From Streptomyces roseus (lineage in GTDB: Bacteria > Actinomycetota > Actinomycetes > Streptomycetales > Streptomycetaceae), in the NCBI RefSeq assembly GCF_001044425.1, contig NZ_LFML01000060.1, positions 1 to 64,000 on the forward strand: DNA of 64,000 bases, written 5' to 3'. Shown here piece by piece: positions 29,211 to 38,992 of this stretch (position 1 is its first letter; every line of letters starts with the position of its first letter). The position numbers and the translations under genes were made by a program. The notes beneath the pieces were generated by a model that saw only the letters and a program-made list of their open reading frames with translations, made no database searches and was not told the origin of the DNA.

Positions 29211-29720
29211 TCAGCAGCCGCCGCAGTTGTAGAAGGTCACGTCCCAGTGGCTCCCCTCGTCGGCGTAGACGTTGCCTGCGCCGGACTTCCACTGCGGGGC
29301 GCCGTCGCCCCGCAGGCCGATGTAGCTGAAGGTGTTCTTGATGTAGGTGCCGAGGCAGGTGTACTTGCTGAAGTCGAGCTTGTAGCCGTTCCAGTGCGAG
29401 TAGGTGCCGCTCGCGTGGCCGGTCTCCGTGCCTCCGGTGATGTTCAGGGCGCAGCCGCTGGCGCTCTTGAGGGTCTGGGCGCCTTGCGCGGTCGCGAGGT
29501 TGAGCTGGTCGAAGGACGTGCAGGTGGCGTTGGAGCGGTCCGAGCAGCCGCCCGAGGAGGACCAGGTGATGCCGGAGGCGCGGAACATCGAGGTCGCGGT
29601 GGCGTGGCTGATCTTGGTGGCCGCGTGCGCGGCGGTGGCGCCGCCGAGGACGCCGACTCCGGGGGCGAGCAGCGCCCCCAGGACGAGGGTGAGAGCGGTG
29701 AGGACCGAACGGAGCTTCAT
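29211..29720 (-). CDS. Secreted M15-like small metalloprotease candidate
   Basis: A 169-aa precursor with a signal peptide (MKLRSVLTALTLVLGALLAP ... AHA, about residue 33). The mature part contains TGGTETGHASGTYSHWNGYK followed by LDF. HWNGYKLD fits the M15 zinc motif HxxGxxxD, and the C-terminal DEGSHWDVTF could supply the catalytic Glu and third ligand. Six cysteines suggest disulfides, and the protein ends NCGGC. If correct it would cleave peptides or peptidoglycan stems; the assignment rests on motif spacing only. Single gene between photolyase-like and esterase genes. Confidence 0.7.
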   Translation of the reverse strand: MKLRSVLTALTLVLGALLAPGVGVLGGATAAHAATKISHATATSMFRASGITWSSSGGCSDRSNATCTSFDQLNLATAQGAQTLKSASGCALNITGGTETGHASGTYSHWNGYKLDFSKYTCLGTYIKNTFSYIGLRGDGAPQWKSGAGNVYADEGSHWDVTFYNCGGC

Positions 29721-29922
29721 CGGGATCGTCTCCTGCTGGTGGCCGTGACGGACGGGACGGCGGTGCGGACGAGCAGGGTGTGCTGATCGGGCAAGGAGAT
29801 GGTGGCGCAGTTCTACGCGCGTCCGCCAGAGGGCGGACGGAACGTTTCCGCAACGCGTTTGGCCGGGAGGGCTCCGGCGACCATCTCGTCCTCCGCCCCG
29901 TCCGGGACCGTCAACGAGGCCG

Positions 29923-31623
29923 TCAACGGGACAGGGTGTCCCAGAACCGGCAGTGGTGTGCGGTGTCCGCGTCCACGGGGTGGATCGCTCCCGAACCGGG
30001 AGCCAGCGACTGCACCGGCCCGCTGTAGGGCGACGCCGGGCGCAGGGCGGACCAGGCCGGTGAGCCGGGGCCGTTCGGGGTTCCGGTGCGCGCGAAGTTC
30101 GTCCAGTAGTCGGCCATCTGCCCGGACAGCGCTTGCTGCGCCTCCGTCAGCGGCCGCTCGGTCGGGATGGAAGGGAACAGGTACGGCAGCTCGAAACCGT
30201 GCGCCGCTCCGTAGGGGAAGTCGGGGTTCGGCGGGAGACCCGTGGGGGTCGGGGCAGCCGGATCGCCGAACTCGTAGCCGTAGAGGGGCAGGCCGGGGGC
30301 GTGCGCGGCGATGGCCCGGTCGGCGGCCAGCGTCGTGCACGCCAGCGAGCGGTCGGTCAGCACGGCGGCCCAGGCCAGGGCGGGCGTGGGGTGCTCCGCC
30401 GCCGGGTACTGGGCCTCCACGGCCGGGGCGCTGCCGCCGAAGGCGTCCGTCAGGCGGGCACGGTAGTCCTCCTCGCTCCGCAGGGGGAAAGCGGCGAGCG
30501 ACAGCCCTACGAACATGCGCATCTCATCGTGGTTGGTGCCCTGGACGAGTGGTACGCGGTGGAAGCGTCCCGCCCTCAGTGCCTCGTCCGGTGCCGTGGG
30601 CAGCAGCGCGTTGCCGTAGGCGGGCCGGTTGAAGGACTGCATCAGCAGGGGCGTGGCGAGGCGGTCCGTACTGGTTCCGCGCAGGCACGCCAGCACCTCG
30701 CCGGCGTCGCCGGCCGTGCAGCCCAGTTGCCGGGCGGCCTCCGCGCCGGCCGTCTCGACGTCGCGCTGCGGGGCGAACGGCTCGTACGCGGGTGTGGCGG
30801 GTCCGAGAGCGCCGCGCGGGAAGGACATGAAGCAGGAACCGCTCTGGAGCACGGCCCGCTGGAAGAGGCCGGCCGCCGCCGGTGAGGTGAGGTGCGCGCA
30901 GATGCCGAGGGCTCCGGCGGACTCCCCGAACAGCGTGACGTTCCGCGGATCGCCGCCGAACTGCGCGGCGTTGGCCTTCACCCAGCGCAGGGCCGCCTGC
31001 TGGTCGGCCAGGCCGAACGGGACGGCGGAGCCGAGACCGGGGTGGGCGAAGTAGCCGAAGACGCCCAGCCGGTAGTTGACGGTCACGACGACCGCGTCAC
31101 CGCGGACCGCGAGGTGTTCGGCGCTGAAGTCGTTGCCCGAACCGCCGAGGAACGCGCCCCCGTGCAGCCACACCAGCACGGGTCGCTTGCGGCCCGCCTG
31201 CGGGGGTGCGGAGGCGGCCTTGCGCGTCGGGGCCGTGACGTTGAGGTAGAGACAGTCCTCGGACCCGGCCACCGTGGCCGCACCGGGTGCCGGCATCTGT
31301 ACGCAGCGCTGGGCCCGAGCCGTAGCATCCCGCACGCCGCTCCACGGGGCGGCGGGGGCCGGGGGCCGCCAGCGCCGCGATCCCGTCGGGGGTGCCGCGT
31401 AGGGGATGCCGTCGTAGGCGGTGTACGAGCCGTGCGGAACTCCGCGTACCAGGCCGTGATCGGTCCGTACGACGGGGCCGTCCCCGCCGGGGGACCGCGG
31501 GGGCACTGCGGTCGCCGGCACGACGGTCGCCGCGAGGACCGCGACCGCGCTGAACAAGGGAACCAGCACCGCGCGGATTCCCCTTCGTTGGCGTACGGAC
31601 CATGCCGGCAAAGCTGGAGACAT
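29923..31623 (-). CDS. Secreted type-B carboxylesterase
   Basis: A 566-aa precursor. A signal-type N terminus (about residues 14-40) leads into an alpha/beta-hydrolase of the carboxylesterase/lipase type B family: LVRGVPHGSYTAYDGIPYAA, EDCLYLNVTAP, the oxyanion segment VWLHGGAFLGG and the nucleophile elbow VTLFGESAGALGICAHL. The acidic residue is probably in the region FHRVPLVQGTNHDEMRMF, and the His in AHGFELPYLF. It would hydrolyse ester or carbamate substrates outside the cell. GAAGGG lies nine bases before the ATG at 31623. It diverges from the MerR gene, whose operator is in the shared promoter region. Confidence 0.88.
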   Translation of the reverse strand: MSPALPAWSVRQRRGIRAVLVPLFSAVAVLAATVVPATAVPPRSPGGDGPVVRTDHGLVRGVPHGSYTAYDGIPYAAPPTGSRRWRPPAPAAPWSGVRDATARAQRCVQMPAPGAATVAGSEDCLYLNVTAPTRKAASAPPQAGRKRPVLVWLHGGAFLGGSGNDFSAEHLAVRGDAVVVTVNYRLGVFGYFAHPGLGSAVPFGLADQQAALRWVKANAAQFGGDPRNVTLFGESAGALGICAHLTSPAAAGLFQRAVLQSGSCFMSFPRGALGPATPAYEPFAPQRDVETAGAEAARQLGCTAGDAGEVLACLRGTSTDRLATPLLMQSFNRPAYGNALLPTAPDEALRAGRFHRVPLVQGTNHDEMRMFVGLSLAAFPLRSEEDYRARLTDAFGGSAPAVEAQYPAAEHPTPALAWAAVLTDRSLACTTLAADRAIAAHAPGLPLYGYEFGDPAAPTPTGLPPNPDFPYGAAHGFELPYLFPSIPTERPLTEAQQALSGQMADYWTNFARTGTPNGPGSPAWSALRPASPYSGPVQSLAPGSGAIHPVDADTAHHCRFWDTLSR

Positions 31624-31744
31624 GCGGACACACCCTTCATCGGTGGAAACGGGCCGCACCGGGCCCGGCCCGGTGCGGCCGGGCCGGCGGGAATCCTGTG
31701 GCTCGGCAGCGGCGTCGGCCGGCGCGGTCAGCTCGTACGCTAAG

Positions 31745-31764
31745 ACCTCCCCCGCACTGGAGGT
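31745..31764. promoter_or_regulatory. MerR-type operator
   Basis: ACCTCC (31745-31750) and GGAGGT (31759-31764) form an inverted repeat with an eight-base centre, immediately upstream of the MerR GTG and between two divergent genes. Size and position match operators of MerR regulators, which lie between -35 and -10. Confidence 0.65.
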
Positions 31765-31774
31765 TCAAGGGTCT

Positions 31775-32707
31775 GTGACGCACACCACCTGGAGCATCGG
31801 CGAACTCGCGGACGGCACCGGGGTTCCGGTGAAGACCCTCCGCTACTACTCCGACAGCGGACTGCTGCCGGTGGCCGGGCGCAGTACCGGGGGCCACCGG
31901 CGCTACGGGCCCGACGCCTGGGAGCGGATCGGCCTCATACGGCGGCTACGCGCGCTGGACACCCCGATCGCGGCCATCACGCAGGTGGTCACCGGCGAGG
32001 CCTCCCTCGGCGAACTGGTGGCGACCGAACTCGGGGCGGTGCAGGAACGATTGGTCGAACTGCGGTGGCGCGAGGCCACGCTCCAGGCCCTGGACGACTG
32101 CCCGGGCGAGGAACGCCTGCGGCGTCTGGAGATCCTCGCCCGTGTGCAGCAGCTCCCGCAGGCCCATCGCACGCTCACCGCCCACTGGGGTCGTGAGCTG
32201 TCCGGGAGCATGCCCGAGCGGCGTCTCGACATCATGGTCGCCATGCTGTCCCCGGAACCGCCCGCGGACCCGGTTCCCGCCACGGTCCTGGCCTACGCGG
32301 AGCTCCATCTGCTCATCAACACACCCGGTTTCACACGCTGGACCCAGGACCACGACGAGGAGATGCGAGGCGGCCCGGCCTTCTACGCGGAGATAGACGA
32401 GGCTGCCGTCCTGACGGCCGCCGCGGTCTCCCGGGGTCTGCCGCCGCATGCCGGGGAGGCGGTGAACGCCTTCGTGTCCGCCCACGCGCGAGCCCGGCGG
32501 GAGAGCGACACTCCCGCGTTCCGCGCCTTCCTGCACGGGGTGGTGTCGAGGTCGTCCGGCTTCGATCCCCGCTTGGAGCGGTACTGGGGCCTGGTCGGGA
32601 CGGTCACCGGCGGGCGCGTGCTGAACATGACCGTGGCGCACAGATGGCTGACGGAGGGACTGTCGATCTCGATGGCCGAGGCTGCTCGGCCGAAGAGGGT
32701 GTTCTGA
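31775..32707 (+). CDS. MerR family transcriptional regulator
   Basis: About 310 aa. Residues 4-75 are a MerR winged HTH ('WSIGELADGTGVPVKTLRYY' with SDSGLLPVAGRSTGGHRRYG). A dimerisation helix follows, then a large all-alpha C-terminal domain of about 200 aa without metal-ligand cysteine pairs, so an organic effector is more likely than a metal. The GTG start is at the 3' edge of a strong inverted repeat, suggesting autoregulation. The neighbouring divergent esterase is the natural target. Confidence 0.88.
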   Translation: MTHTTWSIGELADGTGVPVKTLRYYSDSGLLPVAGRSTGGHRRYGPDAWERIGLIRRLRALDTPIAAITQVVTGEASLGELVATELGAVQERLVELRWREATLQALDDCPGEERLRRLEILARVQQLPQAHRTLTAHWGRELSGSMPERRLDIMVAMLSPEPPADPVPATVLAYAELHLLINTPGFTRWTQDHDEEMRGGPAFYAEIDEAAVLTAAAVSRGLPPHAGEAVNAFVSAHARARRESDTPAFRAFLHGVVSRSSGFDPRLERYWGLVGTVTGGRVLNMTVAHRWLTEGLSISMAEAARPKRVF

Positions 32708-32711
32708 GCCT

Positions 32712-33172
32712 GCTGCCGCCCGTACGGGCCGCAGGACCGCCGCTGCCCGGCAATCGAGAGTCCGGCTGGGGGCGTTCGGCGCGCGGCGCGGTCATCGGGT
32801 GGCCGGTCCGCTGCGGCCGCACGATCCGCCGGCCACAGCCGTCCAGCTGCCACGGCTGTCGTTCCCTCGGCGGCCATGCCGATGTTGGCGACGCAGTCGC
32901 CCTCGGCCTTGGTGCCTGTCGACGTCCGTCGCGACGGACGCTTCCCTGGCGGGGTCGCCGGCGTCGTCCAGGGCCTTGCGGCTCAGCGGTGCGTCCGCCC
33001 CGGTCACCACGGTGACGGAGGAGGCCGCCGAGCCGCTGCCGCTCGCCTTGTCCTCGCGGGAGAAGGATCTCCTCGACGGCGACCTCACGTCCGAAGGGGC
33101 CGGACGAGTTGCGTACGACGACTTCAAGCGGGTAGGCGGGCCTCATCGGCCGCCAGTGGAGGAGGACCCCGC
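32712..33172. other. Gap with hairpin and weak coding signal
   Basis: At 32712-32733, CTGC-C-GCCCGTACGGGC-C-GCAG forms a hairpin that may end the MerR transcript. From about 32950 to 33140 one plus-strand frame (...EKDLLDGDLTSEGAGRVAYD) keeps GC-rich third positions, but it has no good start and no recognisable family. It may be a decayed gene. Confidence 0.35.
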
Positions 33173-34503
<1,331 letters not shown>

Positions 34504-34536
34504 GCCGTCAGCCCGCCGCCCTCTTCACGAGCGCCC

Positions 34537-35175
34537 TTACACTGCCGCCTCCCAAACGAACCCGTCCGGGTCGGTGAAGGTGTCGGCGGTGCTGCCGAGG
34601 GCGATGCGGTGCGAGCCGGTGCCCTAGGCGGGGACGCCGAGGTCCTTGGCCAGGGCGCTGCGCTTGTACAGGGCCAGTTTGACGGGGCCGGCACTGCCGG
34701 AGGCGAACTCGGTGTACTTGCCGCCGAAGCTCTTGGCCACGGTCAGGCCCTTTCCGACGTAGAACTGCCGGGTGGCCTTCACGTCCGCGACACCGAGCAG
34801 CAGGACCAGCTCGTCGATCTCGCGGGTGTCGGGGCCGGTGTCCTTCTTCGCCGAGGTCGCGATCTTCCAGATCGTCCCGTCCGGGGCCTGGACGACGCCG
34901 CCGTAACCCCACAGCGACTTCGCGGCCGGCTTCAGTACCGTGGCGCCGGCGTCCACGGCCGCACCGAGGAACCCGTCGACGGTGGCCGGTCCGGACACCG
35001 TGAGCCCGAGGGTGAAACCCCGGAATCCGGCCGAGTGGCCGTCGGAGGCCCGCAGGCGTACGTACGTGTCCACACCGAAGGCGGTGTAGAAGCGGTGGGC
35101 GGCCCCGGGGTCGGCCACCTCCAGGGTGACGGAGGCGAGGGACATGGGGGCTGCGGTGGAAGCGGTGGTTGCCAT
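34537..35175 (-). pseudogene. Two-domain VOC (glyoxalase-like) protein with internal TAG
   Basis: The open frame from ATG 35175 runs 183 codons to TAG at 34624-34626. It contains two VOC (beta-alpha-beta-beta-beta) modules: SLASVTLEVADPGAAHRFYT with a following pair domain, and IDELVLLLGVADVKATRQFY. After the TAG the same frame continues for 28 codons as GTGSHRIALGSTADTFTDPD followed by GFVWEAA and TAA at 34537. The continuation is the expected end of the second VOC module, so the TAG is probably a nonsense mutation of a GAG codon. VOC proteins bind small molecules or metals; the specific reaction is unknown. A truncated but stable product cannot be excluded. Confidence 0.75.
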
Positions 35176-35315
35176 GGACATCACGCTAGGGGTGGGGCAG
35201 CGTCCGGTGCTTCTCGATTCCTGACCGGTCGCGCGGGTGCCCGGGCATTGAGGCAGCGCGGCCGCCCCGGGGCCGAGTCGACTCAGACGCAACTTCTTCG
35301 CATTAAGCTGTACGC

Positions 35316-35900
35316 ATGAGTGCCCGAGCGACCACACGCCCCGGCGGGCGCAGCGCCCGCGTCCAGCAGTCCGTACACCAGGCGGTCCGTGATCTGGAGG
35401 CGGAGGTGGGGCGGGACGCGCTCACCGTGCCGCTGATCGCCGCCCGCGCGGGAGTGACGCCGTCCACCGTCTACCGGCGCTGGGGGGACCTGCGGGAACT
35501 GCTGTCGGACGTGGCGGTCGAGCGGCTGCGCCCGGACACCGCGCCGGCCGACCACGGCGGCCTGCGGGCGGACCTCGAGGCGTGGGCGGCGCAGTTCGCG
35601 GAGGAGATGTCCTCCACGGCGGGCCGCACGTACATCCGCGACGCCTTGCTGGGCGACCCCGGGCAGGGCAACGCGGTTCGCTGCTCCGACTACGCCGTCG
35701 AGCAGCTGAAGGCCATCGGCGTGCGCGCGGCGGGGCGCGGAGAGGCCGTGCCCGATGTGGAGACCCTGCTGGACGTCCTCGTCGCCCCCCTCATGTACCG
35801 CATCCTGTTCCGCCCCTCGGACCTGTCGACGGTCTACACCGACCACCTCGTGGCGGCGGCGCTCGGCCGAGGTCCGGCGACCCCCCAGACCAAAAGCTAA
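35316..35900 (+). CDS. TetR family transcriptional regulator
   Basis: A 194-aa TetR-type repressor. The HTH lies at about residues 18-65 (VPLIAARAGVTPSTVYRRWG with preceding helix), followed by an all-helical ligand domain (TYIRDALLGDP, DVLVAPLMYRILFRPSDL). It heads a cluster with a metallo-beta-lactamase-fold hydrolase, an AtzG-like protein and an amidase. Its stop codon lies inside the first of three palindromic elements (S1). The likely role is control of the downstream catabolic genes in response to their substrate. Confidence 0.9.
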   Translation: MSARATTRPGGRSARVQQSVHQAVRDLEAEVGRDALTVPLIAARAGVTPSTVYRRWGDLRELLSDVAVERLRPDTAPADHGGLRADLEAWAAQFAEEMSSTAGRTYIRDALLGDPGQGNAVRCSDYAVEQLKAIGVRAAGRGEAVPDVETLLDVLVAPLMYRILFRPSDLSTVYTDHLVAAALGRGPATPQTKS

Positions 35901-35915
35901 TCGTTTGCGTTTTGG
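35890..35915. promoter_or_regulatory. Palindromic operator S1
   Basis: A 26-base imperfect palindrome that starts CCAAAAGCTAATC and ends GTTTGCGTTTTGG. It overlaps the stop codon of the TetR gene and precedes the hydrolase promoter. It shares its pattern with S2 (35936-35961) and S3 (37028-37053). Confidence 0.6.
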
Positions 35916-35935
35916 GCGACTCGGGATCTACTCTC

Positions 35936-35961
35936 ACTAAAGCAAAGCCTTTGCCTTTAGG
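35936..35961. promoter_or_regulatory. Palindromic operator S2
   Basis: Starts ACTAAAGCAAAGC and ends CTTTGCCTTTAGG. The core GCAAAGCCTTTGC is a perfect inverted repeat. It lies 29 bases before the hydrolase ATG, 46 bases after the start of S1. Best placed to repress the hydrolase transcript. Confidence 0.65.
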
Positions 35962-35990
35962 TCTGAGAGTCCATCCGAGAGGCCCCTCCC

Positions 35991-36923
35991 ATGAGCACCG
36001 CCACGCCCCGTCCGGCCCCCTCCCCCGCCAGCACGGGATGGCGCCTCGGCGACATCACCGTGCGCCGCGTCGACGAGATCGAACTCCCGCACCAGACCGG
36101 GCCCTGGCTGTTGCCGGACGCCACCAAAGAGGTGCTGGACGAGGCCTCCTGGCTGCGCCCCGACTTCGCCGACGCCGACGTCCCGCGCCTGGCGAGCCAC
36201 AGCTTCGCCGTGGAGGCCGGCGGGCTGCGGATCGTCGTCGACACCGGCATCGGCAACGCCAAGCCACGCGCCAACCCGGCCTGGAACGGCCTCGACACCG
36301 ACTTCCCGCAGCGCCTGGCGGCGGCCGGCTTCCCGCCCGAGTCCGTGGACCTGGTGATCACCACCCACCTGCACACCGACCACGTCGGCTGGAACACCCG
36401 CCTCGCCGGTGAGGACTGGGTCCCCACCTTCCCCAACGCCCGCTACCTCACAAGCCGCACCGAATGGGACCACTGGGCCCGCACCGATCTGGACGAGGCC
36501 CGCCGCCAGATGTTCCGCGACTCGGTCACCCCGGTCCGCGACGCCGGACAGTACGAGCTGGTCGACGTGCCCGAGCAGGGGCGCGAGGTGGCACCGGGCA
36601 TCCTGCTGCTCCCCGCGCCGGGCCACACCCCCGGGCAGGTCGCGGTGGAACTGCGCGGCAGCCACCGCCGCGCCCTGATCACCGGCGACAGCGTCCACCA
36701 CCCCGTACAGCTGTCCCACCCCCACGTGAGCAGCTGCGTCGACATCGACCCCGCCCTGGCCGTCCGTACCCGCGCGCGGCTGCTCGACGCCCTGGCGGAC
36801 ACCGACGCACTGCTGCTGGGCACCCACTTCCCGCGGCCCACCGGCGGCACCGTCCGCCGGGAGAACGGGCGCTACCGGCTGCTCGCCGAGCACGGCGTCG
36901 AGATCCCGGCCACCGCGGCCTGA
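35991..36923 (+). CDS. MBL-fold metallohydrolase
   Basis: A 310-aa metallo-beta-lactamase-fold enzyme. The zinc motif HxHxDH reads TTHLHTDHVG (His126, His128, Asp130, His131). Further ligands are probably in APGHTPGQ and TGDSVHHP. There is no signal peptide. It belongs to the AttM/quorum-quenching-like or general hydrolase branch; a lactone or ester substrate is plausible. It sits between operators S2 and S3 and ahead of the amidase pair, so the genes may degrade one compound in successive steps. Confidence 0.88.
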   Translation: MSTATPRPAPSPASTGWRLGDITVRRVDEIELPHQTGPWLLPDATKEVLDEASWLRPDFADADVPRLASHSFAVEAGGLRIVVDTGIGNAKPRANPAWNGLDTDFPQRLAAAGFPPESVDLVITTHLHTDHVGWNTRLAGEDWVPTFPNARYLTSRTEWDHWARTDLDEARRQMFRDSVTPVRDAGQYELVDVPEQGREVAPGILLLPAPGHTPGQVAVELRGSHRRALITGDSVHHPVQLSHPHVSSCVDIDPALAVRTRARLLDALADTDALLLGTHFPRPTGGTVRRENGRYRLLAEHGVEIPATAA

Positions 36924-37027
36924 CCTCGTACCCGGCTCGCTCCGCGTGGCCGGCGTCCCGGCCGCCGGGCAATCGCGGCGTCCGCACCAGCTGCCGCGAC
37001 CGCGGCGCCAGCGGCGCCTGCGGAAAC

Positions 37028-37053
37028 CCAAAAGCGAATCCTTGGCCTTGAGG
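37028..37053. promoter_or_regulatory. Palindromic operator S3
   Basis: Starts CCAAAAGCGAATC and ends CTTGGCCTTGAGG, 46 bases before the AtzG-like start. It follows the same CCAAAAGC-AA..TT-GC-TT pattern as S1 and S2, suggesting a second promoter under the same TetR regulator. Confidence 0.5.
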
Positions 37054-37098
37054 CCTCGACCACTCCGCCGCTCCGGCTTCCACCGAGGGAGAACCTCC

Positions 37099-37308
37099 AT
37101 GTCCGCCATCGAACTCACACCAGCCGAGGCCGCACGCTGGGCCGCCCGCGCCGGACTCGTCCTGCCCGCCGAACGCCACGCCGCGGTCGCGGCGGTCGCC
37201 AACCACATCCAATGCGTCGTGGCGGTCCTGCGCGAGCTGGACTTCGCGGACGTCCCGCCCGCCTCGGCGTACCGCGCCGGAGAGGAGAAGCACGATGGAG
37301 CCGTATGA
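37099..37308 (+). CDS. AtzG-like small partner of amidase (DUF4089)
   Basis: A 69-aa helical protein (ELTPAEAARWAARAGLVLPA then VANHIQCVVAVLRELDFADV). This is the AtzG/DUF4089 type, a GatC-like stabilising subunit for amidase-signature enzymes such as AtzE. GAGGGAG precedes the ATG. Its 3' end overlaps the amidase start by 14 bases, consistent with a complex. Confidence 0.75.
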   Translation: MSAIELTPAEAARWAARAGLVLPAERHAAVAAVANHIQCVVAVLRELDFADVPPASAYRAGEEKHDGAV

Positions 37309-38686
37309 GCTGTCCCTCGCCGCCGCCGCGGACGCGATACGTGCCCGGCGGCTGTCCCCCGTCGAACTGGTCGACTCCGTCCTCGACCGCATCGAGGAGG
37401 CTGAGCCGCACCTCGGCGCCTACGTCACGGTCACCGCGGAGCAGGCGCGCCGGGCGGCGGCTTATGCCGAGCAGGAAGCGGCGCGAGGCCGTTGGCGGGG
37501 ACCGCTGCACGGCATCCCGATGGGGCTCAAGGACCTGATCGACGTCGCCGGGATGGCCACCACGGCCAGTTCCCGGGTCCGCGCCGAGCACCGCGCGACG
37601 GCGGACAGCACCGTCGCGGCGCGACTGGGCGCAGCCGGCGCGATCCTGCTCGGCAAGACCCACACCCACGAGTTCGCGTTCGGCCTGACCACCCCGCAGA
37701 CCCGCAACGCCTGGGACCGCGGCCGGGTCGCCGGTGGTTCGAGCGGCGGTTCCGCGGTCGCCGTCGCGTCCGGCACCGCCACCTTCGCCCTGGGCACCGA
37801 CACCGGAGGGTCCATCCGGGTCCCCGCCGCGCTCAACGGGGTCGTGGGCCTCAAGCCGACCTACGGCCTCGTCCCCCGTCACGGCGTCACCTCCCTGTCC
37901 TGGTCGCTGGACCACGTCGGCCCGATCACCCGCACCGTGGAGGACGCGGCCCTGGTCCTCGCCACGCTGGGCGGACACGATCCGCGCGATCCCGCCTCGC
38001 TGTCCGTGCCCGCCGCGGACTACCGGCCCGGTGCCGACACGGACCTGACGGGGCTGCGCGTCGGCCTGCCGCGCTCGTACTACTTCGACCACGTCCACCC
38101 CCAGGTGGAAACCGCCGTCAGGAACGCCATCGGGCAGCTCGAAGCCCTGGGCGCCCAGCTCGTCGAGGTCGACATCCCGATGACCCGCTACATCCGGGCC
38201 ACACAGTGGGGCCTGATGGTGCCGGAGGCCGGCGCCTACCACGAAGCCGGCCTGCGCACGGTCCCCGAGCTGTACCAGGAGGACGTACGCATCCTCCTGG
38301 AGGCGAGCGAAATGATGAGCGCGGGTGACTACCTGCGCGCTCAGCGCTCGCGCACGCTGATGCGCGCGGAGTGGTCACGGATGCTGGAGGAGGTCGACGT
38401 GATCGCCGCCCCCGGCGTCCCGATGACCGCGGTCGGGGCCGCCGAGGAGACGGTCACCTGGCCCGACGGCACGATCGAGAGCGTCTCCGACGCCTACGTG
38501 CGCCTGTGCGCCCCCGCCAACATCACCGGAGTACCCGCCCTGACCGTCCCGGTCGGCCATGACGCGGCGGGCATGCCCATCGGCATGCAGTTGCTCGGCC
38601 GGCCCCTCGGTGAGCCCACGCTCCTGCGGGTGGGTCACGCCTACGAGCAGACGCAACCCGCCCGGGCACTGGCCACAGCGGCCTGA
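37295..38686 (+). CDS. Amidase-signature enzyme (AtzE/GatA-like)
   Basis: A 463-aa amidase-signature enzyme with the Ser-cisSer-Lys triad: Lys79 in GIPMGLKDLIDV, the cis-Ser in [10 protein letters not shown] (about 149) and nucleophile Ser173 in TDTGGSIRVPA. Length and Gly-rich core fit AtzE/GatA-type hydrolases. It starts within the AtzG-like gene, so the two products should interact. Under putative TetR control with the MBL hydrolase. A tRNA-dependent GatA role is unlikely because GatB is absent. Substrate unknown; AtzE/AtzG act on biuret-type amides, which is only a hint. Confidence 0.88.
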   Translation: MEPYELSLAAAADAIRARRLSPVELVDSVLDRIEEAEPHLGAYVTVTAEQARRAAAYAEQEAARGRWRGPLHGIPMGLKDLIDVAGMATTASSRVRAEHRATADSTVAARLGAAGAILLGKTHTHEFAFGLTTPQTRNAWDRGRVAGGSSGGSAVAVASGTATFALGTDTGGSIRVPAALNGVVGLKPTYGLVPRHGVTSLSWSLDHVGPITRTVEDAALVLATLGGHDPRDPASLSVPAADYRPGADTDLTGLRVGLPRSYYFDHVHPQVETAVRNAIGQLEALGAQLVEVDIPMTRYIRATQWGLMVPEAGAYHEAGLRTVPELYQEDVRILLEASEMMSAGDYLRAQRSRTLMRAEWSRMLEEVDVIAAPGVPMTAVGAAEETVTWPDGTIESVSDAYVRLCAPANITGVPALTVPVGHDAAGMPIGMQLLGRPLGEPTLLRVGHAYEQTQPARALATAA

Positions 38687-38713
38687 TCCTCCGCACTACC
38701 CGGGTGTGAGGGG

Positions 38714-38734
38714 CCGCCTCGGTGCGCGAGGCGG
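38714..38734. terminator. Hairpin terminator after amidase
   Basis: CCGCCTC (38714-38720) and GAGGCGG (38728-38734) pair around a seven-base loop and are followed by ACCTTT, 28 bases after the amidase stop. Confidence 0.65.
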
Positions 38735-38771
38735 ACCTTTGGCCTGGCGCACCGTGTCCGCCGCATGCCTG

Positions 38772-38790
38772 TTCGGTTAGGCTGACCTTC
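38772..38790. promoter_or_regulatory. Possible iron box (DmdR/IdeR-like)
   Basis: TTCGGTTAGGCTGACCTTC agrees with the actinobacterial iron-box pattern TTAGGTTAGGCTAACCTAA at about 15 of 19 positions. It lies some 200 bases before the DedA-like gene, the only gene reading rightwards from it. Confidence 0.4.
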
Positions 38791-38992
38791 CCTGGCGTGC
38801 GGAGACCGGCGTACGGGTTCGGGTTCGGGTGTCACAGGTGGCTGCGGCAACCCACGGAGCGGAACGGGCAGAGGCGGGCGCAGGTGAGGGACGATGACCG
38901 GACTCGAGCGCGTCGCGCGCCGGGTGGGGCGGGGACGCTCCCGCGGGTGAGGGGGGACGCGGGTTCCGGCCCTGCGCCCGGGACGAGGTGCC

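Noticed and set aside
27526..29853. 775-codon antisense frame over the photolyase-like gene
   Set aside because: Pro/Arg/His-rich shadow; the sense frame has the FeS cysteines and FAD motifs.
35275..35284. GAGTCGACTC palindrome before the TetR gene as its main operator
   Set aside because: Only 10 bases and unlike the three longer related elements downstream; may be chance.
37295..38686. GatA subunit of the tRNA amidotransferase
   Set aside because: No GatB nearby, and the small partner is of AtzG type with its own putative TetR control.
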